From NCBI GenBank assembly GCA_963969495.1, contig OZ018324.1, positions 46,017,019 to 46,081,018 on the forward strand: a DNA stretch of 64,000 nt, read 5' to 3'. This DNA is from Ceratothoa steindachneri (taxonomy: Eukaryota; Arthropoda; Malacostraca; Isopoda; Cymothoidae). Shown here piece by piece: positions 22,346-32,754 of this stretch. The notes beneath the pieces were generated by a model that saw only the letters and a program-made list of their open reading frames with translations, was not told where the DNA came from and did no database searches. Each line of letters begins with the position of its first letter. Position 1 is the stretch's first letter. A program made the position numbers and the translations under genes.

Positions 22346-23640
22346 TAATAGAAATAAATTAAAAAAAAAATATATACTTAGCTGACAACCAAACTGAAGG
22401 AAAAACCTTACTCAAATCTTCAAAAAATCTCTTCTTAAAATATAGGGCTATGGAGGATTACGAATCCCTGCCTTCTTCCAGGCCCTGAGCTTCTCGTAGA
22501 TGTAAGCTTCACAGACGTTGTCGATCCAGAGTAACGAACGGCCAAAGCAAATTTGCTGATGCATCTTAGCATTTACCACAATGGATGCACTAGCTCATTT
22601 TTAATCTCGAGAGACAAAAAATCAGTTGGATTCTGAATGAATCTCATAAAGTTACAAGTGTCCTGGCCTATTACATCCAAAAACTATTACACCCACGCAA
22701 ATGGGAAGTTTACGAGAGAGCGAGCCATTTGATCATGCCACCTCCCAACAAACTGGTAGAACCACAGAATCTCTATGTATGAGGAATTGCGGGTCAAAAT
22801 CTGCCCCAGAGAATATCTAAAGCGCAGAGATCAGGATTTATTAAAAATAAAAGTAAGACTATGACGCCGATTTTAGGGTAAGTTGTTTTTTTGGCGTTTC
22901 TAAGACGCTTTAACCAAGCTCATGTGATGTTTAAAGAGAAAATATGTCGAGGAATAAGATTACCAGTCAGAGAGAGTGAAACGAAAACAAAATTGTCACA
23001 GAGAAATTTAAACATGGATAACCGACTAAGGCATATTAAAAATTTGAAAATATTCTCCCCTCAATGTGAATTGAATGGACAAACAAAAGAAGAATTTAGA
23101 AACGAAATCATAGGAACGGAGACACAGAAACCATCAGCATTTCTAAGCGGGGCATTGATTTATGAAAAGATTACATTAAAATTAACAATTACGGGGCACT
23201 GTTTGCTAAACAGTCTAATGAGAAATTTGATTGCGTTGCCATTGCACTCAAGGAAAAAATGAATCAAAATATGCCAGAAAAATTTGAAAAATATATTTAT
23301 TTTTTCTGAAATAAAAAATTTGACCTTTGGCCAATTTGTACATACAAACTAAGTGAAAAAATCTTATTATTATTCAACCCATCCTAAAACTCCCGTTCTT
23401 AAAATATATTGTTAGGGACAAAAGGAGTGGCTTCTCAACTTCTCATTTTGCTTTAGTCGTTTTAAGGTACCAGTAGCTATTTCCTCCTGTTAAAGATTAA
23501 AATTGAAAATTGATTTCGAAATAACTTCGATAAGACTTTCAAAAATACAAAAAGCAACCCCAAAACAACCATGATTATTTTTTTATAAATTACTGAACTT
23601 AATCAATTGTAATTTTTTTTGTTTTAAGACAATTCAAATC
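22346..23640. other. AT-rich, no assignable gene
   Basis: A 123-codon open frame at 22891-23262 (plus) is basic and matches nothing known; I do not call it a gene. On the minus strand at about 22440-22560 a short readable stretch ('WIDNVCEAYIYEKLRAWKKA') looks protein-like but is unassigned. Confidence 0.4.
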
Positions 23641-23644
23641 ATTC

Positions 23645-23695
23645 GAAAATCCTATTTATTTATTCTGAACTTCACTATTTTGTTTTTCAAACTGT
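23645..23695. repeat. Short fragment of the long-TIR MITE arm
   Basis: Contains 'ttattctgaacttcactatt', the inverted form of the repeated motif 'gtgaagttcagaa' that fills the arms of the MITE at 21676-22345. Confidence 0.4.
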
Positions 23696-23724
23696 AACAG
23701 AACTCTTTGAAATAAGTTAAATAA

Positions 23725-24150
23725 CAAGGTCTGCTGACCAAAAGTCGCGTGCTCTTACTTATACTGATTCAATCACTAACCTTGGAAGGACCTTGCAAAT
23801 TAAATCATTTGAATAAAAATGTAAAACAACATAAGGGTTTCAAAGTTCGTTAGTGTCGGCTAAATAGTTATGAAGCTATTGCCAAATAATTCCCAGGATA
23901 ACTTTAGGGGGACGTGGCAAGTATATCATTAGAAAGAGAATATAAAGCAACATTAGGGTTCTAAATTTCGTTAGAATTGGCCGAATAGCTATGAGGTTTT
24001 GCCAAATATTTTCTTGGATAACCTTGGGAAGACTTGGGAAAATGTATCATTCGAAAGAGAATGTAAAACAACCTAAGGTCTAAAATTTCATTAGTATCTG
24101 CCATAAAGTTATGATGTTTTTGCCAAAACAAAATAATTCCTGAGATAACC
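23725..24150 (+). repeat. 120-127-bp satellite with fixed leader, short array (3 units)
   Basis: The leader 'tctgctgaccaaaagtcgcg' at about 23730 is followed by three tandem units. The landmark 'atagttatga..' occurs at 23866, 23987 and 24107, giving periods of 121 and 120 bp. Each unit carries an 'aaagagaatgtaaaacaac' box, an 'aaatttcgttagaat..gcc' box and a 'taaccttggg.ggactt' box. The same leader and monomer form the larger array at 61.1-62.2 kb. The array ends abruptly at the GGTGTA tract. Confidence 0.85.
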
Positions 24151-24825
24151 TTGGGTGTTGGAGGTGTAACTGGTGTAGGTGATGGTGGTGTAGATAAGAG
24201 TGTAGGTGTCGGTGGGTTAGATGGTTGTGGGGTAGGTGGTATAGGTGGTGTAGATGGTGGTGGTGTAGGTAGTGGCGTTGTAATCGGTCGTGATGTAGAC
24301 GGTGGTGGTGGTGGAGGTGGTGTACGTGGTAGTGGTACAGGTTGTAGTGATATATTTGGTGTTTTTTTAGGTTCTGGTGTTGTAGGTGGTTGCATTAGAG
24401 GTGGTGGTGGTGTAATAGATGGTGGAGAAGTTAGTGGTGGCGTAGTTAGCGTAGGTGGTGGTGGTGTAGATGGTGGTGATGGTTGTGGTGATAGTAGTAA
24501 AGGTGGTGGCGGTGTAGGTGACGTATGTGGTGGTTGTGTAGGTAGTGTAGGAGGTGTTTGGTGGCGGTGGTGTATGGGGCGGTTGTGTAGGTGGTGTAGA
24601 TGGCGGTGGTTTAGGTGGTGGTGCTGTAGGCTGTGGTGGTTTAGGCGGTAGTGTAGCTGGTGTTGGTGGTTGTGTTGTAGTTGGTGCAGGTGTTGGTGAT
24701 GAAGGTGGTAAGGATATAGCTTATGGTGGTGTAGGTAATGGTGTAGGTGGTGGTAATGCAGGTGGTGTGGATGGTGTAGGTAGCATAGGTGGTGTAGGTC
24801 AAGGTGGTGTATGTGGTCTCTAATG
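24151..24825. repeat. GGTGTA/GGTGGT-rich irregular minisatellite (675 bp)
   Basis: The plus strand is made almost only of GGTGGT, GGTGTA and similar hexamers in irregular order, with dense GG doublets. Both the plus strand (glycine/valine-rich) and the minus strand (threonine/tyrosine- or proline-rich) read open over long distances because the unit contains no stops in most frames; these are low-complexity shadows and not genes. Confidence 0.9.
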
Positions 24826-24829
24826 AATT

Positions 24830-25050
24830 GAAGTTAAAGTTGCCTTTCTTCATGTAGGACTTCAATGGATCCTTCCATCACCTTTTTTGCCCTCCTCTCG
24901 CGTAGGCACCAGTTTGAAGTTCGGAGAACAAGACCCGCAGATGCAGTCTTATCTCTGTCATTCTAGCGCAGTGCCCCGTCCATCTAAGTTGATGTTTCAT
25001 TAGGAAAGCCTCAATGCTGGTGTACTCTGCCTCTTCTATAACGCTATTGT
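24830..25050 (-). pseudogene. C-terminal tail of a LINE ORF2
   Basis: The minus strand reads 'EEAEYTSIEAFLMKHQLRWT' then 'GHCARM', 'LFSELQTGAYARGGQKR' and 'WKDPLKSYMKK'. This is the widely seen tail of some invertebrate LINE polyproteins (pattern: a.l.SIEa.ll..qLRW.GHv.RM...RLP..vL.geL..G.R..GgqkkR.KD.LK). It is about 73 codons with one stop. The RT itself is not present, so this is a small 3' fragment. It is fused at about 25050 to the CYFC-family relic on the same strand. Confidence 0.75.
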
Positions 25051-25059
25051 TTGAAAAAT

Positions 25060-25662
25060 ATAGGGTTATGAATAATTCAATGGTAAACTTAAATAGGTTT
25101 CTAAATCTGTCTGAATTTCAACTTGATACGCCTGAAGCTGATGGCTTTATTTAATTCCAAGGCTCCAATAAGGTATCATCATTTGGCACAGGTGCAATAG
25201 AGGATGAAATGTTGGGATATTGAAGTGATTTCCTTCCCTTAACATTTCTGTACTTTGATATGTCATTCATGCAAAATAGCAATCATCCTGATGATTTTTT
25301 GGCTCTCGCCAAACTATTGGCAAAGCAAATGGCATTGTTTTTCTTGCACCTCTCAGCCTTGCCTCTAAATTTAATCGATAACTTCCACATATCACATGAG
25401 TGGCCCATAATTTTTCTTGGTCACCCATACTCATTCCAAAGTACAGTCTAAAAGCAAAACAAGACTTTGCATCTTTAACATTTTTATGTGATACATGCCT
25501 AGATCCAACATAGAAACTACACACAAAACAGAACGAATCTGGTGAATTTCTATTCTTCTTGTAGCCATAATCAAGAAAGTCAATATTTACCATATAAATC
25601 TGAAAAAGAAAATAAACAAAATAGTGAGAAATGTAAGTGTGCTTTACCAGTGCTCCATACAT
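25060..25662 (-). pseudogene. CYFC-family protein, N-terminal relic (copy A)
   Basis: The segment between 25662 and 25267 reads 'SFCFVCSFYVGSR', then 'YFGMSMGDQEKLWATHVICG', then 'MPFALPIVWREPKNHQDDCY' plus FA. After the stop it continues in other frames with 'KSLQYPNISSSIAPVPNDD' at about 25150-25200. This is the N-terminal module of an uncharacterised, multi-copy invertebrate family whose members carry F-C-Y-I-C, a later C-x2-C and D-C-Y-F-C, probably zinc-binding. Here one Cys of the middle pair and the last Cys (CYFA) are lost. The same module precedes the longer copy at 58.3-60.0 kb. Only this part is present, and it stops near 25060. Confidence 0.75.
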
Positions 25663-26045
25663 TTATTTATATTAGCATAATTTGTTATATCTTTCAAACG
25701 GTCGATGCTGTAGAGAAAGAGTAATGACATATTTGTACTCAGCGCAAATTTTAGTATTAAAAAGACTAAAGAAAACAAGAGAGTCAAAGTTTTGTGAAAA
25801 TTTGTTTCCTAGTGTAATCAGGCAGGAAACCTTACTGTAGTAGCTAAGACTAGATAAGAATAAGATTGCCTTCCTTCAAAATATCAATATAGGGTCAACA
25901 TTAAGTTGACCCTCTTCATGTTTTCCCGGCAGTACATTGCACGACCTTTGAATGCCCACCATGCAGCTATCTCAGTTTCATTCGAAGCCAATTCGAAATT
26001 CTTGTCGGCCATAAAGTGAAGAATCTGAGGGCCAACAAATATTCA
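25663..26045. other. No recognisable gene
   Basis: AT-rich spacer. A small self-complementary 'agggtcaacattaagttgac' lies at about 25891; otherwise nothing is seen. Confidence 0.4.
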
Positions 26046-26465
26046 CTAACTATAATTTAAGAAAAGGATTTTTTTTGAGTATTTGAATAATAATTTCATC
26101 TTAGTTTGGTTATGAGTTATATTTTTTAGCAAAGTTATTTCTAATAATTTTTTAATAATATCAACAAACAAAATGGTGAAGTTCAGAAATAAATATAGGT
26201 ATCGATATTTTGTGAATCTTTTTATACCCAAAGAATTAAAAATGGTGAAGTTCAGATAATTTATTTTTATATATCTTCTTCTATAACTGTATTTGTTTAG
26301 AGTTCCTTTTTAAAATTATCATAATTGGCGAAGTTCAGAAAATTTATAAATATTTATCCATAGCTAGCTTTTTTTAATTTTTAAATTTTAATCTTAATAG
26401 CCAAGAGCAAGCTCTCCCTGTACGTGGGAGTGGCGAAGCCATTGCCTGGTGCTTTATATAATTTT
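26046..26465. mobile_element. AT-rich MITE, copy 2 (centre and right arm)
   Basis: Aligns base for base, with few differences, to copy 1 from 'ataatttaagaa' through 'aaatggtgaagttcagaaat' and the second 'gtgaagttcaga' motif. It ends with 'agcaagctctccctgtacgt' and 'gggagtggcgaagccattgcctggt'. It lacks the left arm. Its right end is better preserved than in copy 1 and matches the inverted left end of copy 1, including the small hairpin. Confidence 0.75.
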
Positions 26466-26950
26466 ATTACCACTTAATTTGGGGAATATTTCCTTGAGAT
26501 AGTGAAAATGCGGCTAATAATGCTGGAAACTTTGGTAAACTGTTTTATTAAGCCGAGTTAGACATGTAAAGGAGACAAAATGAATTTAGCTCTTTTCACG
26601 CTTGCTTCATGAATAAAATTGTAAGACACTTTTAATTGGAACTTTCAAAGTAGCCATGGTTGTCTTACATAATGTCCGGATTTTGCTTGGCCTTCCCACT
26701 TCCAAAGTAAATAGATAAATTTTGTATACCAGTTTTAAACCCATTAATAAGCCAGTAAATATATATATATATATAAGCCAGTCAATGTAATTCATTTAAT
26801 TTAGAATGAAAGAAAGATTTTAATATCGCTGTTTTAAAATAACTGAGTGAGCGATTGGAACTCGTGGCATGGTGTTTCGAATGTTTAGTAAAAGAGTTTT
26901 AATCCTGTAACGTGGTAGTTCAATAAACAACCTCCATTGACTTTGGTCAT

Positions 26951-27562
26951 ATGAGAGACGGTCAATAACTTTTGCGAATCAATAGGGCAAAATAGAGGAA
27001 GGGGGATAGCTGTTTGTGGGGGTGTTAGGACAAGTTATGACAAGTCAGGACCTGCAGCCGCACGTTCCTGCCTTGTCTATTTAAGAAGCAGTAGCTGATC
27101 GCAGATCATCAGTCACAAATTTTTTAACAATGGAGAAGGTTGAGCCCCGCGCAGTGAGCAAATTTTTGACCATGTAAGGCAAGAATGCAAAAGAGATCCA
27201 TGAACGCATGGTTGCAGTGTACACCGATACCGCCCCTTTCTATGCAACCATTGCTCGCTGGAATAGGGAGTTTTGCCATGGTTGTGAGTCCCTTGAAGAT
27301 GACTCCCGTCCAGGACGCCCGTCATACGTGACCAACGAAACAAAGAAGGCCCGTGTGTAGAGGATGATCTTCGAAAATCGACGGGTGAAGGTCAAAGAAA
27401 TCGAGCGACAACTTGGCTATCACATGGAAGTGTTATCAACACCATCTACGACAATTTGGCCATGACCAAGGTCTCTGTCCGTTGGGTCCCTAGAAAACGG
27501 ACGCCCCATGATCGACTTCAACGTCGTGAAAGTCCACAAGGCCAGAGTTGCACAAGCTACCC
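26951..27562 (+). mobile_element. mariner deletion derivative, copy 1 (3' truncated)
   Basis: The 5' TIR-like start 'acggtcaataacttttgcga' is followed by about 150 bp of leader. A start codon at 27130 opens the N-terminal helix-turn-helix part of a mariner transposase ('NAKEIHERMVAVYTDTAPFY', then 'GRPSYVTNE'), interrupted by stops at about 27175 and 27358. At about 27525 it jumps from the 'HDRLQRR' part straight to the block that normally lies after the second catalytic Asp ('ARVAQA'). The same junction is present in the copy at 62.6 kb. The element ends at 27562, where hAT-type sequence starts, and its right TIR is missing. Confidence 0.85.
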
Positions 27563-27990
27563 TGCGCGATTTAATAAAATGCTGGAAGATGATGAGTAAT
27601 ACCGACAAAGTAAATTACATTAATAAAAAGACGTCAAAAGCAGCAGTGCAGAAGGAGAAACGGATGAAGCAGAAGATGACTTCTTTGGCTCCCTGTTAAA
27701 GAATGAAGGGCCTCTCGCCACGTAGAAAGACATGTCAAATGAAGTAAGAGTATGGCTAAAACAACCCGTAGTGAAGTGGTTTAGAAGTCCAACTATACAC
27801 CTAGGCATGTTTCCATCTAGTGCGTTTGTTTCATGAAATACAATACGGCAATTCCATCGAGTGCAGCAGTGGGACGATTCTTCTCGTTAGGAAAAGATAT
27901 TCTACGACTAAAGCTCTTCTCTCCGACAAACATTTTGAAATGCTTACATTCCTCAAAGAAAATAATTTCGAATATAACGTATTCCAATAT
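27563..27990 (+). pseudogene. hAT transposase C-terminal dimerisation domain relic
   Basis: The plus strand reads 'DFFGSLLKNEGPLAT' at about 27680, 'MSNEVRVWLKQPVVKW' at about 27732, 'FMKYNTAIPSSAAVGRFFSL' at about 27831 with GKDIL following, and in the next frame 'SDKHFEMLTFLKENN' at about 27925. The last two blocks are the hATC dimerisation motif (cf. P.SSA..ER.FS.AG.I....R..L....VE.L.FLK.N). The catalytic domain is absent. One frameshift and one stop disrupt it. The AT-rich MITE that follows at 28.04 kb is a separate repeat. Confidence 0.85.
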
Positions 27991-28039
27991 TAAAGCATGT
28001 TTCTAAATCTTCAATTAATATATTTGTCACGTAAATATT

Positions 28040-28500
28040 GATTGCTCTTTTATCATCATCGTCACCATCATCATCATCACTAACTTTATAATTTAAGAAG
28101 GGGATTTTTGGGGGTATTTGAATAATAATTTCATCTTAGTTTGTTTATGACGTGTTTTTTTTTATCAAATTTATTTCTAATAATTTTTTTATCATATAAA
28201 AAACAAAATGGTGAAATTCAGAAATAAATATAAGTAGCGAAATTTTGTAAAAAATTTTTAAAACTCAAAGAATTAAAAATGTTGAAGTTCAGAAAATTTA
28301 AATTTTATATATCTTTTTTTATAACTATATTTGTTTAGAGTTCGTTTTTAAAATTATTATAATTGGCGAAGTTCAGAAAATTTATAAAAATTTAACCATG
28401 GCTGCTTTTTCTTAGATTTTAAATTTTAATCTTAGCAGCGAAGCGCAAGCTCCTCCATAGGGGCGAGTGGCCAAGGCATGGCCTGGTTTCATATATTTAA
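28040..28500. mobile_element. AT-rich MITE, copy 3 (centre and right arm)
   Basis: Same element as copies 1 and 2: 'aacaaaatggtgaaattcag', 'aattggcgaagttcagaaaa' and the right end 'gcgcaagctcctccataggg' with 'gagtggcc..gg..tggcctggt'. As in copy 2, the left arm is missing; the left edge lies in a (TCA)n-rich stretch (catcatcgtcaccatcatca). Confidence 0.75.
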
Positions 28501-29040
28501 TATACAATAGTTACCGTTGCGATCGCAACTTGTGTTCATTTGCAATTACGTTTGCGGTTACGATCGCAATCATTTTCCATGATTTTCGTTTGCGCCGAAT
28601 TATTTTGAGGATGCATGCCCAACACGTGAATTTACCTTTATTACCTTAGAAGTTATATATCCAAATAGTTGTAACATTAATATCAGTTTGAAGAAAATAT
28701 GGAGTTGGTTTGGATTACAGATTAGCCAATTGAATCTGTTGTAGGTAGAGTCTTGTATATGTTTTTTTTTATGGAAGAAATGTAGCGCATATCTCCCAGA
28801 GAACGAGGATCTGACATTCAGGTCACGGATCATTTCTTTTTTGGAAGCTATGGAGTTGTTCCTGTCCTTTTCAGTGTAACCTGGGACTTCCAATGCCCCA
28901 ATAGTTGAAAAAGCATCCTCTAATCCATGCCCCTTCACGCCTACAAACATATCACTTCGGCTCCCATTTGAAATACGTCTATCGCCTCTACTCCCCTCAG
29001 GTGCTTCCCTGAGAGATCTGCCGTAAGGTGAAACGGCCAA
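28501..29040. other. Unassigned; possible start of the next LINE
   Basis: A 146-codon open frame on the minus strand (28600-29040) has a polar N-terminal half and then a hydrophobic tail, and matches nothing known. The plus strand from about 28820 could already be a decayed ORF1 of the downstream LINE. Neither reading is firm. Confidence 0.3.
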
Positions 29041-31338
29041 GAACCTCCACCAACTCGGTAGACTTACAGGAAGCAGAGGGCAGAAAGGTGGTTGTCAGAC
29101 AGTCCTATGGTAATGCTAAGGTTGTCCCCTAAATTGAAAATAGCACCAAGCGAGCTTCGGCTCCTACTACCCAACGCAATGCTGCCCTGTGAGTTTAGGT
29201 TTCATGGCGTAGAGAAGAAAATACTCGCATGACAGGCCGAAACTTACCTAATAATCCTCTAAGCCGACAGGGCCTTGGTCTCCTGGGAATCATACGGCGA
29301 CTACAGTGAGTGTCATCTATTCGAAGAGGGCTAGAGCATCTAACGAATATAGGCCTGTAAGATATATTCCATCAATGGAATTTTCGTGGACTCCGGATAG
29401 CTAGGAGGAACTACAGCTGCTCGTCTCCTCTACACTCCGTTTTACTACCCTATCACTACTTGTGGAGGTTGGGCAAGAAGATGTGTAATTTACACCGGTA
29501 TGATGTTTAGCTTATTCTATTTGCTATAAATACCTCCTTTCCTTGAGTAGGAGTGTAGTTAGACCTGGATAGTAGGCATACTGTTTTTGTTTTTTTGCAT
29601 AAATTCTACCGTTAACTGAATTTGACGCCACAATATTCAGCCGGGTAGAGCTACGGCAGCCAAGGACTTTTATGCTGCTTGGGGAGTTGAAAGATATGTG
29701 GGCGGATGAGGCTGTTGAATTTTTCTTCAGCAACCGCGTACTTAATTACTCTTCCTAGAATATCTAACCTTTATCCATTTATTACGCTTGCTTTGTGATC
29801 TGCTGTTTGTGAAATGGCACTAAGATACAAGCGATACCTCTGCATGCGTTATAAGCGCTATCCGAATGATTTCACCGTCGAGTCAAAAGGATTCTTTGTA
29901 AAGACTGTTAGGATCACATCCCGTACTCTAGGAGTAAGGAAGCGCATTCTCGGACCAGGCGTTCAGCGAAGTCTTTTGCTACCGCTTTCTTCACATTATT
30001 AATCAAGTATGCTGCTTTACCAGAATTTAATGCGTTTCGTGATGCCTTTGAAAGATGGAAACTTGACTTTAACTCCATAGGCGTACAGCATTTCAATGAT
30101 TAGTTTAAGCTGAGTAAGTTGCGTTCAGATCTTCCTTCATGCGCAGACAGCAGTCCTCGTTAAGACGATGTCCCGTATGCCATACTCTGACACATAGTTG
30201 AGCAAAGTTTGTGCTTCTTGCTAAATATGTTTAACAGAAACAGGCCAGAAAGTAGCCTCCAAGGCATTTTTCAAATACCTACTGTGCTCACTTTTCGCAA
30301 ATTGAGGACAATCCCTCTATCCCGGAGCCTTCCACCCAATCTCTCCAACTTGCTGCATATATAAGTGGAGGAAGAAATTGATACCTGTTAAATTAGATAT
30401 TTTTCGGGATAGCGTAGGCCAACTCTCTTCCGTATAGTACGGATTCCGCAAATTCCACTGCACGTCAGATGCTCTGTTCATGCTGGAAAAGCTATCTTTG
30501 AGGCCTTCCTTCGTAGACAGCAATATAACCTGTTGTTTTATTTTATCTAGAAAATCCTTATGTTACGGTATGGCGATACTGTATCCTGGAGAATCTCCTT
30601 ACAATGGGGACGAGGAGACGCCTCATAAGTTTGATATCTTAATTTTTTGAAATCGTTGATTTCCAGAACGTGAGTGGGGAGCCCTCTCTGGCCCAATAAG
30701 GCAGGAAAAGTGCGTCCAGCGGTAAAGTATCTTCCGTGTCACACATTGCCTGACCATTAAAATTGTCACGTCTCTTCCGCGTAAAATTTTATGTTTACGC
30801 TCTACGTACAAGTCCTTTTAATCTCTTTGAATAGACTCCAGATGCAAACTCTAAAGAGTCGATACTATAGGCAATGAACCGTATCTCTTCCTATTCATAA
30901 GCTCAAAGGTTTCGGTTTTCCGTGGCCAAGACTCAGGTAGCTCATTTCTTTTGCCATCCATGGTTTTTCCCTAATCAGGACTTGTTCCTAAACAGAGTTC
31001 GCCTAGAAATAGCGTACATGCACCATTTCATGTGTCATTATAATCTCTGCATCCTATGGTTTCCGATATCCATCATTCCATGATTGACGTTCCCGGGTAG
31101 AAGTTAAGATTATCTTCTGCTGATTTTCTGGACGCTTAGAGATTTTAAGGAATGAGTGAGCTGATGAGAGATACAAGGAGTTCGAGATGACGGCGATAAG
31201 ACCAGCGTTTTGCTCTTCCTCCCACTGAATACCATTCGGGAATCAGGTCAGTCTTTTGAGACGCTTGGCAAAAAGATTGGGCATGGCTAACGAGCACTTA
31301 AAGTTGCCACCCTTCCTGTACACAGACTCTACTGTAGA

Positions 31339-31560
31339 ATGCCACATTGGCTTCAGGTCGCTCTCTGTCGTCTTCGAATTGGACATACTCACTGGACGCA
31401 CTACGATTTGACGCAGCGCTCCCCTGCACTTTATTGCTGCGACTTCGTTGTCCCCAAGACTGTTCGAAACATTCTTGTTGAATGTACCAAACTGTTTTAT
31501 CCTCGTTATCTGTCCCGGTAGCCGAAATAACGGGATTGGTAAGCTTATCCTCTGTGCTCG
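31339..31560 (+). pseudogene. Post-RNase H region of LINE copy 2
   Basis: 'ALCRLRIGHTHWTHYDLTQR' and 'VPKTVRNILVECTKLFYPRY' repeat the block at 17628-17894 closely, giving a direct estimate of divergence between the copies. It is open for 60 codons, and then a frameshift brings in the equivalent of copy 1's 'YRLSLVLGTGG'. Confidence 0.85.
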
Positions 31561-31725
31561 GAACGGGTTCGTTGACATACACTTGTAGGCTCATTCAGTT
31601 TTCAGAGAAGGCTGGCCTTCTCATTTTTTCTGACTCTCTTTGGCTTGAGGTGCATGTTGTGGTATCGTGGAGAACCGGACTTTCCTCCGACGGCCGATGC
31701 GTTTCTCATCCTCCTTCTCCTCCCC

Positions 31726-31790
31726 CTTCTTCTTCTTCTTCTTCTTCTTCTTCTTCTTCTTCTTCTTCTTCTTCTTCTTCTTCTTCTTTT
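31726..31790. repeat. (TTC)n microsatellite
   Basis: About 20 CTT/TTC units in the 3' UTR of LINE copy 2, on a pyrimidine-only strand. Confidence 0.97.
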
Positions 31791-31965
31791 TCTATCTTTT
31801 TCTTTTGCTTGTTGCTTAAGTTTTGTTCTTGTTTGTTTGTTTACAATTACTCTGTATTGTGTCTTTGTTTTTTCTTAGTTTTGTAATATATCATACTAAT
31901 TAGCTAAATATCATTACGACAACTTCTGCCTCTGGTTATATTCGCCGAATGGGGGCCTTTAAAAA

Positions 31966-32754
31966 GAACAAGTATACATAATTAGGAAAGAGTTTAGTTC
32001 TGACTGATACACCCTAAAGATCCCCGGGATATTGTTTGAACCAAACTTTCAATGGCGTGAATAGTATGAGTTCCAGATACAGCTCTGTGGAACAACACCA
32101 ACAAAATAAAATAATTTTAATGTATATAACCTAATACCCATCTGTTTGTTTACAATCAGTAAAATCTACCTGATACTATTTACTGCTGATTTCATTTTTT
32201 GTTAGGAAATATTATTAAGAATGTGTCCTCAAAATGAAACATAATTAGATTTGGTGCTTGATCCAAATCATCATTTGGATCATTCGATAAAAAAATAACC
32301 AAACACATGAAATACATATTATTATAGCATTTTGACTCATGATCCTCCATTTAAAAACATTAACGAATTCTAATAAAAACCCTACTAACCTGACACCACT
32401 TTTATAATAGTGTGTCGTAGAATGACCCTTTTTTTGTTCTATTCTAAGAGTGCTAAGAGTGTCTAATATATATTTGATATCTGAATATCTTAACGAACAG
32501 AGCCGTTTTGAAACACGAAAGGATATATAAGAGAAACGCCCAATAATCCCAAAATAAACTTATATTTTATCTTTATCAATTGAATACATAACATTTAAAC
32601 ATTAACTTCAGTAATACTCTGAATATTATTTTAAACAAGACTTAATTAAATTAGTTTCCCCCTTAAAAATTGGTTAATTTCTTTACACACAACAATAATA
32701 TAAGAATTAGGCTTACGGACTCATCTTGAGTTTAAAAGGCCTCAGAAATGTTAT
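31966..32754. other. AT-rich, nothing recognised
   Basis: No open frames over 60 codons and no visible repeats. Confidence 0.5.

Larger units (their letters stand above)
29041..31965 (+). mobile_element. Jockey/I-type LINE with RNase H, copy 2 (heavily decayed)
   Basis: Second copy of the family seen at 12.2-18.1 kb. It includes an ORF1 tail (about 29060-29340), an endonuclease start 'FHQWNFRGLR' at about 29366 (normally LQWNCRGLR), a 'YKRYPNDFTVESKG' block at about 29850, RT segments at 30110-30560 (for example at 30480 the stretch matching 'RQENVVCKAFLRRQHYA' of copy 1), a surviving RNase H end at about 31095-31170 and the post-RNase H region at 31339-31570. Most of the RT palm and the first half of RNase H are deleted or unreadable. 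It ends in T-rich DNA containing the (TTC)n tract. Confidence 0.8.

Noticed and set aside
22891..23262. 123-codon open frame on the plus strand
   Set aside because: No recognisable domain, AT-rich context and no neighbouring gene structure; length is compatible with chance.
23725..24150. CRISPR-like array
   Set aside because: The repeated unit is 120-127 bp long without unique spacers and the genome is eukaryotic; it is a satellite.
24151..24651. Glycine/valine-rich 166-codon frame and proline/threonine-rich minus frame
   Set aside because: Pure by-product of the GGTGTA repeat.
31645..31886. Serine- and leucine-rich frames
   Set aside because: Translation of the (TTC)n tract in a LINE 3' UTR.
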